Origin: Selaginella moellendorffii
Taxonomy: Eukaryota; Streptophyta; Lycopodiopsida; Selaginellales; Selaginellaceae
Assembly: GCF_000143415.4 (NCBI RefSeq)
Contig: NW_003314261.1
Span: 868,001-932,000, forward strand
Direction: 5' to 3'
Length of the DNA stretch: 64,000 nt
Each line of letters begins with the position of its first letter. Within the stretch, counting starts at the first letter, position 1. The notes below the pieces were generated by a model. It was not told the DNA's origin. It worked only from the letters and a program-made list of their open reading frames with translations, and searched no databases. The translations under genes were made by a program, and so were the position numbers. Shown in pieces: positions 32,395 to 42,767 of the stretch.

Positions 32395-34787
32395 ACTTGG
32401 TATCGGAGCTGTTCCTTAGTCTGACTTTTATTGGTGCTCAAGTATATCACCACTTGTGTTGGTATCGGAAGGTCCTAGGAGTGAGCCTATCCTTGAGGAG
32501 TAGCAAGTCGGGAAGATATGGCTCTCCACTCAAGTTCATGTGTGAACTTGTAGGTGAGGTGGTGGATAGAAAAGGGCCAATAATAGAACGACTTTGGGAT
32601 CTTGGGAACAATGTAAAGTTTTCCTCATTGAGTTGAGGATGTGATCCAGATGAGTGTTTGACTCAGCAAACTAACTAATGTAGTTGTGGTCACGGGGAAG
32701 ATAGAGACTCCAAAAACGATAAAGGAGTCACAAGATTATCCTCATATAGTTGAGGTTGGTGCTCATGAATGTGAGACCAGAATTAATGACCATGGGAGGT
32801 CAAATATGAAAGAGGACACAAATCCTTGAAATGGTAGCTGGGGCTACCTCTAATAAATGCTTGAACAACCTAAGGAGTTAGGGGTGTACTCAGAGGATGA
32901 GTTGGTATTCTCATCATGTGGACAAGTACAAAAGGTTGCCCCACGAGAATAAATCAAGTGTCAGAGTAACACTTGCAAAGATGGTCCTTGTGAGTAGGAC
33001 CTGAATACAAGAAGTTGTATTTCAGTGAGCTAGCACCTCAAAAGTAGAACTTCACGGGTCATTGGATGATAAAGTCCAAAAAGCTGGATGACTCAAATAG
33101 AGTCAAGGAATAATCTTAAAGGATTGATGGAAAAATTTGGATTGAGGTGTGTGGTGCCCCATGAAGGATGCGGGGGGGGGAATAATAGAATCCAAGTATG
33201 AGAAAAGAGGGTATCTCATCGATGGCAAAATGTGCTATGCTAAAGTCATGGGAAAGAGTTTCCTGGAAGAAGATAATTTTGACACAAAGTTGTGCATGAA
33301 CTCTATGATGTAGTGCTAATAGATAGTTAGTATGAGAAACACTGTATTAGTTTTGGCAAAGACCTAGACACTAATAAGTAGTGTTATAAAGATAGGCTCA
33401 TGGAGCCAATGGTGTGACCAATGGAAATGGGAATGGCATAGCCTAAGCTGGAAGGCATGTGGTTAGAGTATGGTGACCTAAATAATGATGGAGGTGTGGA
33501 AGCATCAGCAAAGAGTTGTAAGGCTTGATAACTAAGAGGAAACTAAGCAAAAGGTGCAAAATAATTGGTTAAGTTAGTAAGAAGTAACTACCTAAGACTT
33601 CTTATGGGGATAAAGAAGTTAGATATACCCTTATGGGGGAGAAACTACTTATATTGTGAAATAGTAAGTCAATGTCATAAAGAGAATGCTCATTGCCAAA
33701 GAAGGCCATCATTGGGATACGTAAACGCTCTAAAACACCAGGAAGTGGTATTTGGTGTCGTGAAAGCATTAGATAAGGCCCAAGGGATTAAGTCCCTAGC
33801 AAATGATGGGTAGGAGGTGCTATCACAAATGTCCAAGGCTCTAAAGATGGGAAAAATCTGTCTATCTGATTTGGACAAAGCCAAAAATGGGATTTTGGCA
33901 AGGCTAGTGATGGGCATATAGAGGCCCATAAATAGCAACGTTAATCCCAGTGTGTGGGATTATAAGGTGTGCATGCCCAAATTGAGGAACCACTCCCTAA
34001 GCTATTGGGTAAGTTCATCCCTATGAATACTTGCTAAAGCATGGTAGAAGGTGCAAAGTTATCCTCTTAGTTTGGAGGAGAATAACCAAAAGAAACATAT
34101 GAGGCCAAAAGGCAAGTAGTATTGGGATGGAATTGAACCATAGAAATCGAAAGACATAACCAATGGTGGTTATGCAAATTGGGAGTGGAAAATCAAAAGG
34201 GTGCTCAAGAATGTTGCTACTAGCAATTGCAATGCCATGAAGAGTTTAAAATATGGAATTATCCATGTTAGACCATATGGTGAGTAGGGAGCTTGCAAAG
34301 GAGAAACCTTAGCAAGCTAAGGAACAGAGTTCCTTAAAGGTTCTCGAAGACAATTCTAGGTAGATAAGTACCTAGAAAGCCAAGTGTAAATGGTTTCTAG
34401 AGCGCGCAAAATCAGAGTGGCACAGCAGAAGCGTGGTCTTGAAGTTGCCTATGAGGTGAGGCTATCAAAGTTGGGAAAGTAGTCCCCGAGTGTTCAAAGA
34501 GAGGGCTTTGAACAAAAGTCAATGGTTAAGGACTTTCACGCTTACGCATGAACCATATCACGCTGGCAGGATGACTTGCTAATCGAGATTGGCAAGTCAG
34601 GGGAACAAATCCCCTAGTTGAAGGTGCTAACTTCAAAAGGGGTGGCCCATGGGGCCGAGCATGGAGGAGTCCATGCATGATCACAAACTTGTCAAGTGAG
34701 AAGACTTCACAGTGCGGAGGAACTAAGTTCTTAAGCTGTGATCTATAGCACGTTTTGAGTATATGTTGGTGCACCGGCATGGAGAGT
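32395..34787 (+). other. Interior of the second LTR family, coding-free
   Basis: Begins with the primer-site-like TTGGTATCGGAGC beside LTR A and ends in a purine-rich GGCATGGAGAG before LTR B. The plus strand is rich in A and G. I see no gag or pol motif and no long open frame, so the family looks non-autonomous, or so decayed that coding is lost. Confidence 0.6.
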
Positions 34788-36397
34788 TGTGAGACACAAA
34801 ATCCCTAGGCCCCAAAGTGGAGCCGGAAGGGTGCCACATAGTAGTGGCCGAAGCGAAAGCCAAACGAGCGTAACACGTTTGGACTAAAAGCTCCGACTTG
34901 ATAGGTTGAGAGCGGGAGTGGAACTCCCAACAAAGCGCTAGAGGAATGAGCACAAAGCGAGCAATAAACGAGGCTCTAAAATGGGACCCAAAAAGGACTA
35001 ACACATAACACGTGGAAGAGTCCCAGATGGACCCGAGATGGAGTCCGAGATGGACCTGAGGTGGAGTTCGAGATGGAGTCCGAGATGGACCCGAGATGGA
35101 GTCCGAGATGGACCCGAGATGGAATCCGAGATGGACCGAGACGGAGTCCAAGATGGACCCAAGATGGAGTCCGAGATGGACCAAGACGGAGTCCGAGAAG
35201 GACCCGAGATGGAGTCCGAGGTCGAGACCGAGACCGGGACCAGGACCAAGACTGAGACCGAGACCAAGACCGAGACCAAGACTGGGACCGGGACCGAGAC
35301 CGAGACTAGGACCAAGACCGAGACCGAGGCCAAGACCGAGACCGAGGCCAAGGCCGAGACCGAGCCCGAGTCCGAGTCCGAGTCCGAGTCCAAGTTCGAG
35401 TTCGAGTCTGAGAAAAGCGTTCATCTCCCAGACCCTAGGGGGTTTGGTGAGCTCCAAAAGTATAGTAAGGGGGAGGACTGTAGTGGAGCCAGTTTGGCCA
35501 GGAAAGGCCAGTTTGGCCCAAGAAGGCCAAACCCAATGTTGGGTGATGAACTGACCATTGGGAAGTCCAAGACTAGAGTGAATACGGACCGACAAGCGGG
35601 GTAGCTTAGTGAAGTGTTCAAGAGCCTGCTCTAGTTCCCCCGGGAGATCGACTGGCCGATGCTCCCAGTCCAAGTGTGGGTGGCACTACCTACTTGGATA
35701 CCAGGCGTGGCTCAACGGAACCTCGCTCTAAGCCCATGGCTAGAGCACCTAAAGGCGAAAGGTGGGGAGAGTACCCATGGGGCTCGCATAGGCCCACGGT
35801 GTTCCGAAATGTTGTCCTGGAGTCCCAAATAGGGGAGAGGAGGAGGAGCAATCCTCTAGTGTAGTGACTAAGGATACAGTCACATAGTGAGGAGGCCTCA
35901 GAGGACCATGGGACTTAGTGGTCGGGCCTGTGGGCCTTGATCTAGTGGCAGTGTCGGCAAACATGGCCATGGACAGAAAAGGGACTTGGTAGGAACTGAC
36001 AAAGGGATATTGGGGAAGGCTACTCCTTATGTTTATAGGCATCTTAAGGATGCTAAAGAGTGGATCTGGGTTGACCACTCGTGGACGGATGGCCCAGTTT
36101 TGGAGAGACGGGATTGTGATGCAAGTGGTATTGAATCACTAGTGCGGCAAAGGTGAATGGGCATGGCCTTAGCGTAATGGGCCGATATGTTAGTGGTACC
36201 TTTGGGTGTCGGTTTTGGGACTGGACACGTGGAGCACTTGGACTAAGTGCAAGGGATGAGTGGCATGGATGCCATCCTCGAGGCTAGCAAGTCCCAAGTC
36301 TTGAATTGGACTTAAGGAGGTTGTGAATGAAACTCCTCCAAGTGGTCAAAGGTGTGGTTAAGTGATTAAAGTAGAATGGAAAATTTAGTCGTTTACA
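34788..36397 (+). repeat. LTR B of the second family (1,610 bp)
   Basis: Starts TGTGAGACACAAAATCCC and ends GTCGTTTACA. It contains the GAGTCC-type minisatellite at about 35023-35410. Flanks are AGAGT on the left and GGAGT on the right, a four-of-five match that could be a target duplication of a solo LTR. The 316-codon antisense frame across it is an artefact of the hexamer array. Confidence 0.82.
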
Positions 36398-37946
36398 GGA
36401 GTCACACCAGGCATTTTGTGTAATGCTGTTTGTAGATGCATATACGGAGGTTGGGTTCGAGTCCTGACCCTCTAGTGCTTGGGTTCGAGTCCCAAATCAC
36501 TAGAGCGTGGTGATGGTTTGGAATATGAGGACACTCATATTTCGGTGGTCATGGACTCTCAATGAGGGGATTGGCTTGGGCACACCACCAAGCGGGGGAT
36601 GCCCCGGAGTTGTGATGCACGGTTAGATTGCTTAGAGTGAAAGCTCGGTATATCTAACTTGAACACTTTGGTACATGGTGAATGAGATGGGGACACCCAG
36701 TCTCAGTTGCTATGGATCCTTGGCCGGAAGGGTTAGCTTGGGCGCACCGCCAAGTGTGGGGGATGCCCCCGGGGTTATAATCAACAATTTAAAAGGGTCT
36801 AGAAGACTTAGTACCTATTGGCAAACCTGCTAAGGTGCCAAGGTTAGATCACTAGGTGGTCTTATGGCTAAGCAAGGACAAAGTCCTTGTGAAATTAAGG
36901 AATAAAGTTCCTAGTTCAAAATGTTGATTTGAACTATTGATGATGGTGGGGCTTGGTCAAGGTGACCAAGTGGGAAGAACACCTAAGGGAAATGAACTAT
37001 GTCAATGCGATGGCATAGTAAGTCCAAGGAAAATAGTCTCTATAAGAGATTTATGGGAGGGTCTCAAAGTTAGGCCGTGAATAGAACCCACAATAGAAAA
37101 TGTTAAAGAGACGTACTAAGGGTGAACCCCCTCTAGACTTGGCAAAACAAAGTGGTTGCTATGAAACCAAAAGGATACCTCGAGAATGGAGGTAGCGATC
37201 CTATGTTGCTGGGTGCAACAATCAAGGATAAGAGCAAAAGATTAGTGGCTAAGAAAAGAGCTGTGGGAATCATGGGAAACAATCCAAATGGCAAGTTAGG
37301 CATGTAACACTAATGTGTTGGATGTGAGAAAGAAAGTGTTCTTCCAAGGATGGATTCCCAATTGCTCAAGTTGGCAAAGGTGAAAGCTCCAAGGGGGGAA
37401 GCGGCAAAGTAGCCAAATGATAGAGCCGTGGACAGCTCTAGCACAACTTACGATAGCTAAAACTTAGTGCTAAAGGTGGCACAGAATAGAAAGGAGGATG
37501 ATAGTGCCCTCAAATAGAGAACTTTCAAGGATGAGGAAGTGGAATTTGCACAATATATGCAATGAAAGGTGTTGGGGACACCTAGGAAATTGACTTCGAG
37601 AAGTCAAAACTAAGAAGTTCTAAAGTGCAAAGGTTATGTCGATAAAATTTGAGATTACTCAAAGAATGAGTAGTGGAATTGAGTTAGAGAGGGTGTCTCT
37701 AACCGGTTTCGTGAAAACTAAACCAATAAATGGAGAGAACCACCACAAGTGGTCGAATGAGCCTCTAAGTTGGAGAGACTATGCTCCTTAGAGGATGGAG
37801 AAGGCATGGTGAGCCTTCGGTGTCATACCATTAACGAATATTGGTTAGGTGCTAAGGATGGAAAGGGTAATACATGTTGGTGTTACTTTATAAAAATGGT
37901 TTACTGTTCGATGAGGATATTGAACTTCGTTTATGGGTGGTGGAGT
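36398..37946 (+). other. Coding-free sequence between LTRs B and C, with hairpins
   Basis: No coding motif. It contains a tRNA-like minihelix at 36470-36505, and two related hairpin blocks, one with GGCTTGGGCACACCACCAAG (about 36567-36610) and one with AGCTTGGGCGCACCGCCAAG (about 36744-36785), each followed by GGGGGATGCCCC-like sequence. It ends in a purine-rich GGGTGGTGGAG before LTR C, so it is probably retroelement interior. Confidence 0.55.
36470..36505 (+). other. tRNA acceptor/T-arm-like minihelix
   Basis: CTCTAGTG pairs perfectly with CACTAGAG (36498-36505); inside, TTGGG pairs with CCCAA around the loop TTCGAGT, the T-loop sequence, and GGTTCGAGTCC matches the RNA polymerase III B box. 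A second T-arm-like hairpin (TTGGG, TTCGAGT, CCTGA) lies just upstream at about 36451-36467. No D or anticodon arms are visible, so this is not a complete tRNA gene. Confidence 0.6.
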
Positions 37947-39620
37947 TGTGAGACACAAAATCCCTAGGCCCCAAAGTGGAGCCGAAAGGGTGCCATGTGG
38001 TAGTGGCCAAAGCGAAAGCCAAACGAACATAACACGTTTGGACTGAAAGCTCTAACTTGAAAGGTTGAGAGTGGGAGTGGAACTCCCAACAAAGAGCTCG
38101 AGGAACAAGCACGAAGCGAGCAATAAGTGAGGCTCCAAAAAAGGACCCAAAAGAACCAACACATGACATGTGGAAGAGTCCGAGATGGACCCGAGTTGAA
38201 GTCCGAAATGGAGTCCGAGATGGAGTCTGAGATGGACCCGAGTTGGAGTCCAAGATGGAGTCCGAGATGAAGTCTGAGATAGACCCGAGGTGGAGTCCAA
38301 GATGGAGTTCGATATGGACTAAGATAGAGTCCAAGATGGACCCGAGATGGAGTCCGAGATGGAGTCTGAGATGGACCCGAGGTGGAGTCCGAGATGGACC
38401 CGAGATGGAATTCGAGATGGAGTCTGAGAAGGACCCGAGATAGAGTCCGAAGTCAAGACCGAGACCGAGACTGAGACTGAGATCGAGACTAAGACCGGGA
38501 CCGAGACCAAGACCAGGACCGGGACCGAGACCGACGCCAAGGCTGAGACCGAGCCCAAGCCCGAGTTCGAGTCCAAGTTTGAGTCCGAGTCCGAATCCGA
38601 GTCCGAGTCCAAGTTCGAGTCTAAGAGGGTGAAAGCCCAAAGTGTTCATCTCCCAAACCCTGGGGGGTTTGGTGAGCTCCAAAAGTATAGTAAGGGGGAG
38701 GACTACAGTGGAGCCAGTTTGGCCAGGAAAGGCTAGTTTGGCCCAGGAAGGCTATACCCAGTGTTGGGTGATGAGTTGCCCACTAGGAAGTCCAAGACTA
38801 GAGTGAACACGGACCGACAAGCGGGGTGGCTTGGTGAAGTGTTCAAGAGCCTGCTCTAGTTCCCCTGGGAGATCGACTGGCTGATGCTCCCAATCCAAGT
38901 GTGGGTGGCACTACCTACTTGGATACCAGGCGTGGCTCAACGGAACCTCGCTCTAAGCCCATGGCTAGAGCACCTAAAGGCGGAAGGCAGGGAAAGTACC
39001 CACGAGGCTCATGTAATGCCACGATGTTCCGAAATGTTGCCCCAAGGTCCCAGACTGTGAAAAGGAAGTGGAGCCGTCCTATAGTGTAGAGACCAAGGAT
39101 ACGGTCATGTGAGGAGGAAGTCCCAGAGGACCGTGGGACTTAGTGGTCAGGCTTGTGGGCCTTGATCCAGTAGCAGTGTAGACAAACACGACCATGGGCA
39201 GAAAGGGACTTGGTGGGGAACGGAAAGGGGATATTGAGGAAGGATATCCCCTATGTCTATGGGCATCCTAAGGGTGCTAAGGAGTGGATCTGGGATGATC
39301 ACTCATGGATGGATAGCCTAGTCTTTGAGAGACGGGACTATGATGTAGGTGGTGTCAGACCACCGATGTGACCAAGGTGAATGGGCATGGCCTTAGCGTA
39401 ACGGGTTGATATGTCAATGGTACCTTGGGGTGTCAGTCATGGGATCAGACACGTGGAGCACTTGGACCAAGTGCAAAGGTTAAGTGGCGGGAATGCCATT
39501 CTCGAGGTTAGCAAGCCCAAGTCCAAAATAGGACTTATAGAGGTTGTGAGTGAGACTTCTCCAAGTGGTCGAAGGTGTGGTTAAGTGGCTAAAGTAGAAT
39601 GGAAAAATTAGTCGTTTACA
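37947..39620 (+). repeat. LTR C of the second family (1,674 bp)
   Basis: Starts TGTGAGACACAAAATCCC, ends GTCGTTTACA and carries the GAGTCC-type array at about 38170-38620. A purine tract precedes it, as for a 3' LTR. It is followed directly by the gypsy pol relic, without a clear target duplication. Confidence 0.82.
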
Positions 39621-42350
39621 ATGTTGTAACAATTGACCGGCTTATGAAGGAGTATGCTTATCTCTTTGAATTTGACTTATCATTTAGAGCCAAGATTGCC
39701 ACATGTCATCCGATTTTAAGTAAAGATGCTTTTCCAATCAAAGTCCCTATTTGTCGTAGGTTACCCAAAGAGATTAAGATTTTACATGCAAATGTCAAGA
39801 AGATGTTACAAAAGGGTGTTATTTGAAAGTCATGAAATCCTTGGGTATGTGAACCTCATTTTGTGATGAAGCCTCATAGGAGTATTTATTTCTGCATTGA
39901 CTTTCATCCGTTAAACGAAGTAATGATCCCAAATGTATACCATTTTCCTCACATAGTTAATCTCTTAGATCGTTTTGGGAGAAATTGTTAGTTCACCAAG
40001 CTAGATCTTGCTTTTAGATACTATTAAATATCAATGGCCAAAGAAGATATTCCTAAGACTGTTTTTCATATATCGTTTAGTTTGTACAAGTTTTTGGTGA
40101 TGCCGTTTGGTTTGAACAATGCTCCAACGACTTTCCAGTAGATAATGGATGAGGTTTTTTGCAATATGCCAGAGGTGATTGCTGACTTCATCAATAATGT
40201 TTTAATCCACTTGGAGGGGATATAAGAGGAACATATCCATGATATTTGTAAAGTGTTATATCGACTACGAGAAGTTGGTTTAAAGTTGAAGTAGTCGAAA
40301 TGTGTGTTTAGGTTCAAGGACACGACTTATCTTGGGTACTATATTTCTCGTGAAGGTTTGTAAGTTGATCCTGACAAACTTGTGGCTAATCTAAAGTTCC
40401 CTACTCTGAAGTGTGTGAATGATGTGCAGCGCTTCCTGGGCAAGGTGTAATATCTCGGTCGTTTTGTGGATTATCTTTCTAATCGCACAACACTGTTGTA
40501 AGCATTGCTAAAGTCATTTTTCATTTGGTCTGTAAACTATGAGCAAGCGTTTATAGATTTCAAGGAGTTATTGACGACTCCTTTGGTTTTGGTGTATCTT
40601 GACTACACTTGATTTTTTATTTTGCACATAGATGTTTTTTATATTGGTCTTGGAGGTGTGTTGATGCAAGAGAGCCTAAATGTGCTTAGTTAGCACCATC
40701 CCATTGCACATTATAACTAGCGGAGGTGAACTACTCCACGACAAAAGAGTGTTTAGCAGTAGTTTAGGGTTTCAAGAAATTTTATTTATATCTACATGGT
40801 TCTAGGATATTACTAGGTGATCATACTGTCGTTACTTCATTATTGAAGTAGAAGAATTTGGTTGGTCGTATTACTCAGTGGGCTTTGAAGCTTCAAATAC
40901 ATAATTTTCATGTTGTTCATCGCCCGAGGAGTTTTATGGCTGATGCTAATGGCCTTTTTCGAGCTCTTCTTTCTTCTTCACTCTCTTCTTATGTTTTTTA
41001 TAAGCTTGTTGTTCCAACATTTGTGGATTTTCTGAACAAAGATTTTATGTTGTCAATGGTTGTTGTACTTGATTTTCAGTGTCTATAAGGTGTAGAGCAA
41101 AATTTACCTTATCTTGATGAAGTTTGCGAGGCTCAAAAGATTGAGCTATAGATTCGAATGCTTTGATATGGGTTTGAGAATTTTGCATCACTTACTAATG
41201 ACTTATCATTTCAGCATTTACATTCTCAACATCACCTTGAAGACGACTTTCTTTATTTTGTGAGGACGGATCCTGATGATCATTTACAGTTAGTGGTGCC
41301 TTCAATTTTTATTCCATAGTTTCTTCATGCCTACCATAATTCTTCTGTTCTAGGTAGGTATATAGGATATCATTGTATGACCGAGAAGTTACATAGGCTA
41401 AAGATGCAATGTGATGTTATCCAGTATGTGCGTAATTGCATTTGGTGCCAAGCTTGTTATACTCCCCCTTGTGTTGTGGAAGGATGGTTAGAGTCAATTA
41501 TAATTTCTCATTTGTTTGAGTTGGTGGTGTTTGATTTTATGGGACCTTTTCCACGATCAACTGTTAGCAATGAGTATGTTATTATGCTTCTAGTTATTTG
41601 ACTTGCTGAGTGGAAGTTGGTGCTTTTATGAGTGCCTTTGCAACTATTGTTAGATACTTCATCCTCAATCAAATGGTGTTTCAATATTTTTGTCTAGAGC
41701 GTATTCTTTTGGATAATAGTCCCGTATTTATGGTTGAGGCATTTCATGTTTCAATGTCTTGGTTGAGGATAAGCCACACTTTCACGAGTGCTTATCATCC
41801 GTAGTTAAACAGTTTGGTGAAATGGCTCGTTCGGTCATTCAAAGGGATAATCACAAAGTACATAATCTTTCAACACTTGGATTGAGATGGTTATTTGCTG
41901 TCTCTTTAGTGTGTATATATCACAGGGGTGCAAAGTTTTGTTGATGCTTCATTATATAAATTCTTATATGGTCATGATCCAATATTACCAACAGAGTTAG
42001 GTTTACCTTCACGATTATCATGAGCTGCCAATGCTAAATCGTGGGATCAATATTTGACGAGCATTCTTCCGCTTGTTCGAGCAAAGTTTACTGAACACTT
42101 GGGCTGTATATAAGTGGGGCAACAACTGCATTACAACTCTCATCATTATCCACTTATGGAGTACAAAGTGGATGACTTGGTATTAGTCTGTTTCCTTATT
42201 ATATAGTACATGATTTATCTAAAGGGCTCTTTGCTCAGTTAAAATGACCATATTAGGTGTTGAGGCAAGTTGTCCTGCAAGTTTATAAAGTTTAGCATAA
42301 CATCTAACAGATCGATCCTTCAGAAATTGTGTATGTGCAATAATTGAAAC
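39621..42350 (+). mobile_element. Ty3/gypsy pol relic with many stops
   Basis: Mostly one frame can be followed with frequent stops: RT entry (PIKVPICRRLPKEIK, ILHANVKKMLQKGVI), CIDFHPLNEVMIPN, the palm ([14 protein letters not shown]), a degraded catalytic box (FINNVLIHL), LGYYISREGL, the RNase H region, then the integrase zinc region (FLHAYHNSSVLGRYIGYHCM, VRNCIWCQAC) and core start (VVFDFMGPFPRS). Many stops stand where family members have Gln or Arg (for example KV-stop-YLGRF, TTFQ-stop-IMDEVF), consistent with C-to-T decay. Gag and protease are not seen upstream, where LTR C abuts. Confidence 0.88.
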
Positions 42351-42767
42351 ACTTCGTATAAGGGATTAGGAACAATTAATATCACATACAAATCCACTAA
42401 TGCCTCCTCTTGATGTTCCTTTAGATTTCAGCCCATTTACGAGAAAACTTTGATGATCTTTCATTATTCCAAAAGGAAAGTCCAAGTATACAGTTGTATA
42501 TTAATATTAATATAGTGGGATTTTGGTAGTTGTTAGATTGGTTTTAATCAAAATTATTCCCTCTTATATATAAATTATGGTTTTTGGGATAACTGATATG
42601 CACATTTTTGTATTCCCATTCTATATTTCATGCACTCACAACTTGATTTTACATAATTGGAAAAAAGAGATTTATACATCCTATTTTTTAAAGCGTGCTT
42701 AATAAAAGAATATGCTGATTTTGAAGTAAAGCATATTCATCAAATCATAAATTAGGTTATCTTTGCT
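42351..42767. other. AT-rich 5' region of the DYW gene
   Basis: No coding signal. Strongly AT-rich over the roughly 280 bases before the next start codon (with AATATTAATATAG near 42507), as expected of a promoter and leader; no specific element can be fixed. Confidence 0.4.

Noticed and set aside
34723-35673. 316-codon minus-strand open frame, and its counterparts at 23129-24226 and 37888-38682
   Set aside because: They lie over LTR minisatellite arrays whose 6-base periodicity removes stops on both strands. The Leu-Gly runs follow the repeat, and the ends differ between copies.
36451-36505. A complete tRNA gene
   Set aside because: T-arm and acceptor-like stem are present but no D arm, A box or anticodon arm can be placed upstream.
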